Below are positions 46,550 through 56,589 of a stretch of 64,000 nt of DNA, piece by piece. Made by a program: the position numbers and the translations under genes. Origin of the DNA: Aphrophora alni. Its lineage: Eukaryota > Arthropoda > Insecta > Hemiptera > Aphrophoridae. Location: positions 96,395,291 through 96,459,290 of the forward strand of contig OY740773.1 in assembly GCA_963513935.1 (NCBI GenBank), in the 5' to 3' direction. The stretch's first letter is position 1; every line of letters begins with the position of its first letter. The notes beneath the pieces were generated by a model that was given only the letters and a program-made list of their open reading frames with translations, did no database searches and was not told the DNA's origin.

Positions 46550-47015
46550 TCTGTACTAAATATATTAATGTAATTATAAAAATTACCTTACATTTTCCGT
46601 CTAACAATTCTTTATTTTGTAATTACAGATTATCGGTTTTAAGTAACTAACTGTCATCTTCAGATCTATGCTCTCGTAAAGTTCTCAAAAGCACACGAGA
46701 GAACCATGATTTAAATTTCCTCACATAGAGCCAGTAATATGACGTAAAATATCTTTTTACTTGTCATATTTGAGTAAAAAAATAACACATAACGTTGAAA
46801 AACACAAATATTTCACAAAAAAGTTTTCTTTTATTAGTTCTAAGTGAAAATATATTAATCATGGTTCTCTCGATTGTGTTTTTGAGAACTTTACGAGACT
46901 ACAGTTCTGATGATGGTGGTATAGTTCGCTGAAACATGTAATCTGTGATTACCGAAAGAGGATCGTTAGACGCAGAACATATTGTAATTTTTATAATTAT
47001 ATTAATATATTTATA
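46550..47015. mobile_element. Inverted pair of Penelope-type ends
   Basis: Left arm 46550-46730 and right arm 46850-47010 are inverted copies. Shared, in right-arm sense: GGTTCTCTCG, TTTTGAGAACTTTACGAGA, CTGAWGATG, a hairpin region, AAAC, AATCTGTRATTAC, TTAGACG and GTAATTTTTATAATTA. Each carries a hammerhead-like motif: plus at 46907-46940 (CTGATGATGG...CGCTGAAACATGTAATC) and minus at 46633-46665 (CTGAAGATG..., decayed). About 100-180 bp separates the arms. No coding sequence. Confidence 0.65.
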
Positions 47016-47770
47016 AATACATATCCACCTAATATGCAGTCACTTGTGTAGGCCAACACGCTCGTGCAATATTCATTTCTACCATATTGTCAATGATACG
47101 TATATAGATCGAAATTCATAATTAATTAAAGCATATTCTAATTCAAATTTAATATTTACATTGATATTGTTATAAATTCATTGTTAACGAAGGTTTTTAT
47201 TAATATATCACTAGTACGATGTATAAATATCACCATTTTGTTTTGTTGGCGCAATATTAAATTTATTAAATAATATCATTCTGTATATAAAACTGTTCCG
47301 TGAGAATAATAAAAACAAAGTTTTTACATATTTAGATGTAATAGTTTGGGATATTTGTTACACTATCAAGTACTCAAATGTTTCTAACCAACTTCTATAT
47401 TGCATATATTTAATTAATAGTTCCACGATGTTTCTTACAAATTAATTCTAGTATAGTGTCGTGTCATAACATTTACTTATTGTCCAGAAGAAAGAGAGAT
47501 TGTAAACATAAATTAATTCATGGGATATTCTGTAGAAAATTTTAAACTAAATAAGTATATAAGGTAAATTTAACTCAAGACATTATTAGCTCAAGTTTGT
47601 TAATTTTAAAGTGTGCATGTAAAACTATAATATTATTTTATAAACTAATAGTAATACTTCTGTAGGTACATAAAAGAACTTGAACTCTACTTGAAAATAT
47701 GTTATTGAAATGAAAATCCTTGTGTTGATCTATAAACTGAATTATATATTTTTTTTTCGTTATTGTGTTG
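47015..47770. other. No feature seen
   Basis: AT-rich; nothing recognised. Confidence 0.45.
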
Positions 47771-47774
47771 TTTG

Positions 47775-47885
47775 TGTCGGTAAAAACCAATTAACAGTGC
47801 GCGCTCATCGACACGTGTTGTGTCTGTTTACGTAGAAGTGCGATAGGATTAAAACTGAAGCCAATGTTGTGATTTGATTAAGTAT
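47775..47885 (-). repeat. Dispersed repeat RF5, short form
   Basis: In plus-strand text: GCGCTCATCGACACGTGTTG, TGTCTGTTTACGTAGAAGTG, CGATAGGATTAAAACTG. Same orientation as 27.74 kb. Confidence 0.7.
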
Positions 47886-48411
47886 TGTGTTTTATATTTT
47901 CGCAAATACGGAATCCTGAAATTAGACTTTAAAACGTTTTTACTAATAAAAACTCAACAAAATGTTTCATGTCATTTTATCTTGTTTTATAATTAAAAGA
48001 AGTGTTTAAGTTGTGCTTTTTTGAAGGTGAGTCTGAGGTTAGAAAATTTGTTTAATTATACACTTTTCGTTATATTTGAATGTGAAAATAATTGAATATC
48101 GAAATTGTGTATTTTTTCATACACTGAATTGATCAAAATAAGTACAACTACCTAATTATATTAGCAATTACATTTTATATAAAATAGCACATACATCACA
48201 CATTAAAAATTGTTAAATGTAAACCCAATATGCACAGATCTGTTGAAATGGGAGTACATTAAATTACACAAATTATATGAGTTTTAATAATATCAACAAT
48301 TAATAAACATTTGATATAAACACTTTTTCAATCATCCCTTTTAGGAAAATTTTGAAAATATGTATCGAAACCTTGGAACCTTGCCCAGTACAAATGAAAA
48401 CATTTTGATCC

Positions 48412-48416
<5 letters not shown>

Positions 48417-48460
<44 letters not shown>
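48417..48460. repeat. Poly-A tract, 44 bases
   Basis: Uninterrupted A run. A retroposon tail is possible, but no element is recognisable just upstream. Confidence 0.95.
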
Positions 48461-48462
<2 letters not shown>

Positions 48463-48464
48463 CA

Positions 48465-49375
48465 AATTATGCTAGATATCGTATTTAATATTCTCTTTCG
48501 CTCCAATCCTTAACAAATTTGACCTAATGTATTCTTTGTGACATCCACCCATGAAAAACTGAAAATTTGAAGTCATCAAACTACTACTTCATGTAAAGGA
48601 TGACAAAGGTACTGTAAACAGACAGAATTACGATCAAATCGGCAGTGATAAATTATTCATAAAATGATCTAAATTCCATTAATTTAATTTCAAAGGAAAT
48701 TTATAAAAAAATAATTTCGGTATAAAAAACTCTCATAAACGTAGAAATGTAATTATTTTTGTCATTCCGTTCATGTCCACTCGTAACCGCACTACCTCCA
48801 TAATATAATCAGAATTTCCAAATTTGTATTGTTAACTTTTAGATATACTAAAACCTCAGTAGCTTTGTAATTTATGATATATAAATGTAGTACATGAATT
48901 TTAACAATCATTCTATTTATGAGAAAATGGTTTTGAAATATTTAATAAAACCTTGTCCCTTACAAAACGTCATATCACGTGATTAACTCCTTTATGAAGA
49001 AAATCTTGTTCCGGGATCAAATTAATTTACTAATCCTACACGATAGAGATTTTATTATGAAAAGTTCACATCTCTATAACAGCAGAAAGTTAAAGTTGAA
49101 AAAAAAAAACTGTGAAACTTGAACTGGAAATCTCAGTAACAAGCGAAAAACTTTTACCTTGTTAAGCGTTGCCTTCAATTATTGTAAAATGGGTTGTTAT
49201 GTCTGTGGACAGACAGGTTTCACTTTAGAAAACGACCTTAATAATATTAATAACGCGTTGATAAAGTTTGAATCTCTATTTCTTTATTTATGTGGACGAA
49301 CAATATTAATATATTAAATAAAATTTTGAGCCATTATAGCATTAGATTAGATTTAATCGAAAACAGAAACGACAC
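48465..49375. other. No feature seen
   Basis: AT-rich; nothing recognised. Confidence 0.45.
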
Positions 49376-49379
49376 GTAG

Positions 49380-50235
49380 CACTGGCCATTGGCTTACTGT
49401 CTCTTAATTTTAGTTCTACGAGTTAATAGTCCAATCACTAAATCGTTAAGCGAGAGTTCAAACCATCTACGATTATGTGGTCTGTGGTTTCATAACCCAC
49501 ATAGTCTACACACTGTTTCCTCGTGGTATCCTACCAAAGTACACCCTCAGACCCTAGTGTAACGAAATAAGGCCGTGATTCGCCGAGTTCTCCTCTGTAC
49601 AATATCTCCTTGTCCATCTAAACATCTCTCAATATTAATTTACTGCGATAATACCCTCTCTAGATTTCATCTTTTCTATTATTGACTCCTAACCTACTTA
49701 TTAATTATTGTTCTGGCCAGACACTCACGTGTCCTTACTACCGGATAGATCCTACTAATACAAATACAGAATCCGGTTTTACCGACCTACATTTCCCTCA
49801 ACACTCTTGTGCTACAAAACAAACTAGATCTTCTATCAGACCCTGGAAGTGATTAAATCGCTACCAGATTGTAACGTAATTAGGTATTCAGGTTATCTTA
49901 CACACCCGCTTCACATTATATTGAGCAGAGTTATTGATAATAATAATATATTTAGCTTCATTTCTTGTACAAATCGCTGCAATGTTGTAATAAACATTTG
50001 AGCTGTGACACATACAACAGATACATACAGTACATATGAAAATAACATATTACAAACTACTGTATTAACAAAGTAATATTTATTTTGTTTTATTAATTTG
50101 TCAATACAAGGAAGTTCCTCAAGATTACCCAGCAACCTGTTGTACAATTTGAGACCAGAGTAGCGCGCCCAACTCTCGAACCCTCTTAGCTTCAATTTGT
50201 GAAATATCTAAGCATTTTTCATCTTTTGGAATATA
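49380..50235 (-). pseudogene. LINE polymerase C-terminal remnant in a GC-richer block
   Basis: The minus strand is open for 94 codons (50195-49911). RGFESWARYSGLKLYNRLLG, LEELP and IDKLIKQNKYYF fit the last part of LINE polymerases, where an aromatic G..LYN.L....K.L.....K..K.Y block ends the protein. The frame then runs into a cysteine- and valine-rich stretch that I do not recognise. Further along the minus strand (about 49570-49430) a shifted frame reads KQCVDYVGYETTDHIIVDG. This weakly resembles the C..CG..EET.DHI...C zinc-knuckle of other LINE C termini. The two pieces need not come from one element. Stops and shifts show decay. Confidence 0.45.
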
Positions 50236-50499
50236 TTTCTCAAGGTAGGAATGTGTCTGGGTAGGAATGAGAAGAAAAGAGGGGCCTCCACACTCCGTTT
50301 GTTGCGTTTCCTTTCAGCGGTACAACCCCAATAATAAAATATAGACCAGATGTTTCTGTGTAAACGCCTACCCTACTTTCGTTTCTTTTATCGGTGTAAA
50401 GAAGAATAAAATGTGTACGTAATTAAACTTTTAAGAAATAACTGTACTTAAACTTTAAGAATTAAATGTAGCTAAGCAGTAATTTGTTTACCTAGTTTT

Positions 50500-50960
50500 C
50501 TTGGAATGGGTTGTACCGTCATGTTAGGTTAGGAAAGCAAGTAGAAGGAAGGACACGCCCATTACACCAGACACACCCTAAGTCTGAGGGTACCGTACTT
50601 CGCCTGAATAAAACTGTGACAAGGGAATTAAACGCTCCATACCCATTCTCAACCCATGCACCTCAGTATTGGATTTCTTTGTCTTGCATTCACTGGTGTA
50701 CCACAAAAAGTCCCCTGAATGGCCTAACACACGATCCTCCTCTCCGTTGGTCATTTCGACTTTAAAAAGTTTCTAAAACAAAAAATCTAATTTCTATCTT
50801 ATAGGTTCCCATTCGCAGTATTAGTTGGCTGACAGTTTCAGTAATTCTGACATGACCCCCAAAGTGTGAGAACCTCCAGAAACCGCAACACTGTTCCTAT
50901 AAGCTCCCCTACAATACTAAATCAATGAATTTAAGCTAAAGCATGAAATTCATTGCTGCG
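50500..50960. other. GC-richer block, unassigned
   Basis: About 45% GC against about 30% around it. An 84-codon plus-strand frame (50511-50765, non-ATG start) is rich in P, H, T and R but shows no domain that I recognise. It is probably retrotransposon debris, given its neighbours on both sides. Confidence 0.35.
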
Positions 50961-50962
50961 GT

Positions 50963-51122
50963 TGGTGTTTTGGTCATATCCCTGGTAACATAGAGATAGA
51001 CCAGCATATGAGTCAAACAGTTGTTCCTGCGCCTTCTACACTACACAATGGCGCCATAACACATTATGACTCAAATAATACCAACTATTTTATATATTTT
51101 TTAATTAACAATATGACTAGTT
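50963..51122 (+). pseudogene. Possible RNase H remnant of a jockey-like LINE
   Basis: The frame from 50963 reads WCFGHIPGNIEID, then SQTVVPAPSTLHNGAITHYD. This resembles the last RNase H motif of jockey-type elements (W.PGH.GI.GNE.AD) followed by their P....D block. Two residues are missing between the GH and GN motifs, and the first part of the domain could not be read. Short, with a weak match. Confidence 0.35.
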
Positions 51123-51164
51123 AATATACATATGTTAGTGTATGTATAAAGTTTACGTATTTTG

Positions 51165-51225
51165 TGTTACGTGTATTGTCCCTGATGATGCTTCTAGTGA
51201 AGATGAAACAGCTGTAGCGATTTAC
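51165..51225 (+). repeat. Hammerhead-like motif
   Basis: CTGATGATG, then CTTC-TAGT-GAAG (4-bp stem), AT, then GAAAC-AGCT-GTAGC. GAAAC-loop-GTA fits stem III plus an NUH cleavage site. Upstream TGTA and downstream TACA could form part of stem I. Confidence 0.5.
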
Positions 51226-51310
51226 AAGTAACCACAACTAATTTTAAAGAAAAATGAAAGTAGTTAATCAATTTAACACTGTAGTTCGAATGGCTAAAAA
51301 TAGAAGTAAT

Positions 51311-51440
51311 TAAACTGTATTATATAGTACTATAATAAACTGTATTATATAGTACTATAATAAACTGTATTATATAGTACTATATTAAACTGTATTATAT
51401 AGTACTATAATAAACTGTATTATATATTAGTATATTAAAC
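51311..51440. repeat. 25-bp tandem repeat, about 5 copies
   Basis: Units start at 51311, 51336, 51361, 51386 and 51411 (TAAACTGTATTATATAG...). Each intact unit holds the perfect palindrome TATAGTACTATA. Confidence 0.95.
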
Positions 51441-51444
51441 TGGA

Positions 51445-51895
51445 AGATCGTGTATGAAACGATTTAAAAAATATGCCTCAAATAGTATCATTAACAAAAA
51501 CTCAACTAAATGTCCACCCCATATAATAAACATATACTACATATATGTAGGTAAGCATGGAGTCTTTATATCATAATAATATAGGACGAAAACTAAACGT
51601 ACAAAATGAATATCAAATATATAAACAATTTAACAAACCCGCACAATAATATTTAAGTATAAACTAAATTATACTTCTAACATTACTCATTACTCCATAT
51701 TAAGATTGACATCAACCGAACAAATAAAGGAAAATAGACATTTAAAAAACCTGAGCAGAATTATTCATAAATCTCTCAGTTGACATTTAACCTCTAGCTA
51801 TCAACATTTTTCAGTGAACATAATAAATGCAGAAGAATCTAAAACATGAATGTAGACAGTGTTTTTGTGTTGTGTAGTGTTAAGTATATTGTGTT
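51445..51895. other. No feature seen
   Basis: AT-rich interval between two hammerhead-like motifs in the same orientation, 735 bp apart. No coding frame. Confidence 0.4.
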
Positions 51896-51899
51896 TTAA

Positions 51900-51965
51900 T
51901 TTTTAACATTTGACAAGCACCTAATGATGGGACTGTGTCCCGAAACAGCAGATGTGCCATAATAA
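51900..51965 (+). repeat. Hammerhead-like motif with perfect hairpin
   Basis: GCAC, CTAATGAT, then GGGAC-TGT-GTCCC directly followed by GAAAC, then AGCAGAT and GTGC. The flanking GCAC/GTGC pair would close stem I. The third core base is A instead of G. Confidence 0.5.
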
Positions 51966-51969
51966 ACAC

Positions 51970-52645
51970 AGAAGATACACCAGTTATACATCAAAAGTTT
52001 GTCCAGATGTAGAATGTTTGGCGGAAATTTCAGAACTGTGATATAAAGTTTTTATAACTAAGTTAAGTAATAACTAAATATGCTGTTCGTATACTTATAG
52101 TGCTGTAATATATCTAACACTACATTCCAGAATTAAAAACTGTTCGATGTGATACTTATTTTTTTGGCAATAGAAAATAAAATAAATTAATTGGTTTCAG
52201 TGAGAATTTAAATTTGTAATACTTTAATAATTTTAATAAATTATAATTACATTTCATTGCTTTGTGATTATGTCTTTATATAATGATAATAATTGTATTT
52301 TAGAAAAAAATGGATTTACGATTACAATATGTTTTTATTTGGATATTCTTTTTGCAACCGAAACAGGAGTAAAGAAATAATTAATAATGATTTCATTAAT
52401 TTTGTATTTCGGAAATCTCCTATCAAATATCATACCCAGAATAAGGCTAAGTAATAAAAAGGAACAATTATTTAAAGAATTGAACACATTTTCTCTTTAC
52501 GTAAAAATTACCCCTTTTCATCGAATATTACATTTGGGACTTACAATGAACGCATGCTTCATGTTTTTATACTTTTAAAGTTACGTTTTTAAAAAAAGCA
52601 TCTTACTCATCACTCCCTTAAGCAAAAAAGGAAGAAAAAAACATA
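51970..52645. other. No feature seen
   Basis: The 63-codon frame at 52387-52578 starts with ATG but has no recognisable domain and AT-driven composition. Confidence 0.4.
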
Positions 52646-52649
52646 AAAT

Positions 52650-52850
52650 AAAAAGCAATAGAACTCGGATACACTAATAGGCTTAGGGTTTCAAGAGAAC
52701 GAGAGTTGGTCAAGAAAACCTGATAGTAAAGATAAAAAAGAGGGATCTAACCATATTCTCCATGGTGTAGATCCAACTCAGTTCCCTTGGAGATATATCG
52801 CCCGTACTAATTACAGAGAGCCCATGAAGGCTACTTTCTAAACTAAGTAA
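52650..52850 (+). repeat. SINE-like repeat RF7, copy 8
   Basis: ACTAATAGGCTTAGGGTTTC, AAGAGAACGAGAGTTGGTC, AAGAAAACCTGATAGTAAAG, GATCTAACC, then GTACTAATTACAGAGAGCCC. A right-hand end near 52830 (CATGAAGG) is shared with copies 2 and 4. Confidence 0.7.
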
Positions 52851-53025
52851 ATATAACGAGCAAAAGTTGAGGAACATTCAATCACAAAGAAATAATGACA
52901 CAAACTTCGGGAAAAAACCACTTTTTATCACAAGTCAACGTTTCAGTAATTACGTCATCGATTTTTACCTAGGCGTTTAGTTTATTTGCACAATTTTTCT
53001 ACACCTTTAAACACTTGCAGATGAA

Positions 53026-53028
<3 letters not shown>

Positions 53029-53112
<84 letters not shown>
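53029..53112. repeat. (GT)42 microsatellite
   Basis: Pure GT run. The minus-strand poly TH frame is an artefact. Confidence 0.97.
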
Positions 53113-53114
<2 letters not shown>

Positions 53115-53115
<1 letters not shown>

Positions 53116-54480
53116 ATAGTCATTAAAATAATTATCGTATTTTTTTATGTTCTTATTTATTGTTTTCTGATAATTACTCCTAATATTAAAATGTCTTAGC
53201 ATTAATAATAAGTGTTTTAGAAATATAATGCATTTAAAACTTTCCCAATATAAATAAAAGCCACTAAAACTGCATTTAATTGAATTTATAGTGGAGATTT
53301 ATGCACTGAAGGAATAAAAGAGAATGAATAAATTCATGAGATATTTAAGCACTGACTATTAGCTATTTTTCGGAGATCAAATCTTTTAGTTTTATTACGT
53401 AGAATTTACACAAGGAATTATTTTCGATTCATTTCCATTGTCTTTTTAATATATTCTGACTACTTTATTCATCTCATTACTTCAGATTTCTTACAAATCA
53501 TTTTAACCTAGTTTTCGATTTATTCTAAATAAACACATTTCCTTTGATGAAAATTAAAACTATCTTTTTTTTGCATTACACATATTTGTAGCCCAGTACT
53601 GCCTTAATAGTGAGTATAAGGAGAAAGAGAAAGTGTAGTAATCTAAAAGGTTTTTCGTTTGTTAATAGTTATATTTAATACTATGTATTTATAAAATAGA
53701 AACCTATGAATTTTTCTACTCGATTGTTAGGAAAGGACTATAGATATCCCCTCTATATTATCTAATGATCTTTCCTAATAGAAAAGTGGAAAAAAATTGA
53801 GCTAAAATATTTGAAAAGTTCATCCGTAATAATGATACGAATTTAACATTGGAGTTTTAGGAAAATTGTTACTGTATTTTAAAATATTATTTGTAAGCAC
53901 TATAACATGGAAAGGTCTCATTGTTAACTATTTTATCTTTGAGGTTCTGTCCAACCCACGACAGCTAAAATATAATACCTGACCTTAATTTGTAGAATGT
54001 ACGTAAGATATGTGACTCACATCTCATTTTTGAATACTGCAATCTAATTTTGAGAATCTATATATTACATAAAAAAATTCTACAGTTGAGACGTTTCGCA
54101 GTAAAATAATAATGTGAAATAACAGTTTTTTAATTATTCTACCCAATTTTACACCAAAAATATTACTCATGGACAAAAATTAATGTGATAAGACACTAAT
54201 TTTGTAGACAGTGTGTCTGCAGCTCATATGTAAAAAGATGGTTTAAAATTTTTTTGAACGACAATTAAGTGACATTGCAAAAGAAAGGTCTCTTACTAGT
54301 TATTTCTTAAGATATATATATATATAATGAAATGAGGATAGACATAATTAAAGTTAATAATTACCTAAAATAACCTTATTTAATGAACATAGGTACATAT
54401 TGAACATTACTTATAATATAATTATAATAATGATAAATAAATATATAATTATGAAACTTGATTTATGAGATGTTTTAAAA
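53115..54480. other. No feature seen
   Basis: AT-rich; nothing recognised. Confidence 0.45.
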
Positions 54481-54484
54481 TTAA

Positions 54485-54575
54485 AAATTAACACAATTTC
54501 TTACAAATGCATTTATTAAATGAAACGCGTTTTAGCTACAATTTCGCCATCATCAGTTAGATTAGATTTATATTT
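54485..54575 (-). repeat. Hammerhead-like Penelope tail motif
   Basis: The minus strand reads CTGATGATGGC, GAAATTGTA, GCTAAAACGCGTTTC. GGC and GCT can pair (one G-U pair). AAAAC-GC-GTT fits the end of the core. Lies about 1.1 kb downstream, in the same orientation, of the minus-strand Penelope fragment at 55.67-55.87 kb. Confidence 0.5.
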
Positions 54576-54579
54576 TAGC

Positions 54580-55660
54580 TATTAATATGTAAAAATACAA
54601 TAAGCTTCATCTTATTATACCTAATAGTAACTAGTTAAAACATCTAACTACCAATGATAAAAATAGGTAGCTCATCATATAGCATAATCCCCAATATGCT
54701 GTGGTATTTTACTGAATTGGTTTGTTTACAATAAGGTTTATTCTATATCAAATATTCCACAAAATATTTAGCGATATTAGCATCACCTAAAGATGTGGAG
54801 ATTGTCGTTGAGATGCGTTTGATTAAATGAGTTCAAGTTTGATTATTTTAAGTATTAAATATAATCTAAATATAAAATGAATTTTAACTACACAGAATAT
54901 AAAATTTAACACATAATGCATAAAAAACTATTATTAGAACCAACGGAAAGGAGTAAACATAAGTAAACAAAATACAAATAAGCAATAAAACTAAAAGAAA
55001 TACACGTTATAAACTTATCATATTAAATTGATTTAAATATTTTCTTCAAACAGATTCTTAATATATTTTCCTTTAAACGCTTATATAACACAACCTTATC
55101 AAAACAATCTGGTACCCTATTAAATATATCTTTGCTACATACGCCCTATGAATCGTCGCACTGTACTTATTTTAATGATAGTATATTATCACAAATTGTA
55201 GTTTGCTCCTATATGTAAACACATTCAAGTCCACTTAACTAATGCCTAACAAGTCTGGCTTAAATTATAGACATTAGTTGCGGCGAAAAATCACTACGGT
55301 GACCAAAAGTAAATTAAAATATAAACAAAAGTGTTTAAAGCATTTTATTTTGTGATATAAAAAATAAGTCTACATTATGTTTTTTATAAATATACTTTTA
55401 TCTAGGATGTAGGATCAGAGGGGGCGTCCTCCAACGGTTTAGCTTGTGTATAACTGACAGGAGACAATCAAACTTTCAGTGAGTTAGAAACTTTTTCCTA
55501 CGACACTTTATTTTTAATATATAGTATGCACGTCACGATATAAACTGTACATAAACGTTTAATTGAAACAGCAAAAGTCACAAGACCGTGTTTTCAGGTA
55601 ATTATATTGCATCTCTCTATTCAATATCTTAAAAGCTTGTGTAATGTTTTATTTAAGGGT
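54580..55660. other. No feature seen
   Basis: Would be the space between RT linker and tail of a minus-strand Penelope copy, but no GIY-YIG frame is readable. Confidence 0.4.
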
Positions 55661-55673
55661 GACCATCCCACTT

Positions 55674-55871
55674 TTAAATGAACCACTTAGACAAGTTGTT
55701 AAGATATATTAAAAGTAATATAAAAGGCAACTTTACGATTACATTTAGTGAAATAAGGTTACTGATTTTATAACTAGTTCTGTTGATATAAGATAATTTA
55801 CAATATCTAACTATTTCAATGTTCTCGTTATGGGAAGAGTAGGCTAAATTTTCAGCTCTACGCTTTAACAT
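55674..55871 (-). pseudogene. Penelope-like element, RT-endonuclease linker (inverted fragment)
   Basis: A 65-codon minus-strand frame reads YSSHNENIEIVRYCKLSYIN, then SYKISN. It fits the linker of Penelope polymerases (a PY...I..I.RYLKK.NI...YK..N.L pattern) that precedes the GIY-YIG domain. Its 3' part (55752 down to 55724) is an inverted copy of 55919-55947: both read CTAAATGTAATCGTAAAGTTGCCTTTTAT in their own sense. So one Penelope sequence continues in opposite directions from a point near 55.8-55.9 kb. The protein would act in target-primed reverse transcription; this piece is dead. Confidence 0.55.
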
Positions 55872-55889
55872 TTTTTCTTAAAATATTAT

Positions 55890-56350
55890 CTATTGAACTA
55901 ACCTCATACTTATTACTTACTAAATGTAATCGTAAAGTTGCCTTTTATTGTACAAAAAATCTAGGGAAAATGTTGGTTAATAATAAAGATAAAAAAGAAA
56001 TGTTAGAAAATAGTGGAGTTTATAAAATATCTTGTCAAGATTGTGACTCTGAGTATATAGGTCAAACAGGTAGATCTATAAAAGTTAGAATTAAAGAACA
56101 TGTAAATATCTGGAAACATGGCTATAGAAACTCTAACTTTGCTAACCACCTTTTGGACTCAGGTCATAGTTTTGATCCGAAATTTAATGTTAAACTCTTA
56201 CATATAGAAAATAAGAGCAATAGATTAAATAATTTAGAATGTTTAGAAATAAATAGATCTATTTCACTTAAGCCTATTCTTAACTTAAATGACCAAATTG
56301 TATTAAATTCGTCACCTCTTCTAAAACCCATTCGTACCATAGTTCATTAA
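55890..56350 (+). pseudogene. Penelope-like element, GIY-YIG endonuclease domain
   Basis: An open frame of 126 codons from 55970, with coding-like text from about 55918. NLGKMLVNNKDKKEMLENSG is followed by VYKISCQDCDSEYIGQTGRS, the hallmark of the Penelope GIY-YIG domain: the VY tyrosine, C..C zinc-like pair, YIGQTGRS and then RIKEH with the catalytic arginine and histidine region. A NSNFANHLLDSGHSFD block, a LECLEINR block (catalytic glutamate region) and an N-rich end follow. The domain looks complete and free of stops, but no RT domain lies upstream on this strand, only the inverted linker fragment. Thus it is a 5'-truncated copy. The normal role is single-strand nicking of target DNA. A hammerhead-like tail lies about 110 bp after the stop. 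Confidence 0.85.
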
Positions 56351-56454
56351 CCTTTACCTACCTGCCAGGTCATCCCCTTACCTTTCCCGATTTCTCTATT
56401 GTATTTCAGTTTCCTGTACTTATGTTTAAATAGTTGTCTATACCTGTGAATTAT

Positions 56455-56500
56455 CAGTTGCCCGACGATGCCGCAAGGCGAAACAATTGTAGCTCATTTA
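56455..56500 (+). repeat. Hammerhead-like Penelope tail motif
   Basis: CCGACGAT, then GCC-GCAA-GGC, then GAAAC-AATT-GTAGC. A 3-bp stem with a GNRA-type GCAA loop sits where hammerhead stem II would be. GAAAC-loop-GTA matches the 51.18-kb motif. Its position just downstream of the GIY-YIG ORF identifies it as the element's 3' region. Confidence 0.6.
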
Positions 56501-56589
56501 TACTATTAAATATTTGAAACTTTAAGCTTTTGCTTTATTTTATCCTTGAATATGGAGTTTCAACAAGAAATATCTGCTATTACATTAAA

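Noticed and set aside
52999..53202. Minus-strand frame with poly TH
   Set aside because: GT microsatellite artefact.
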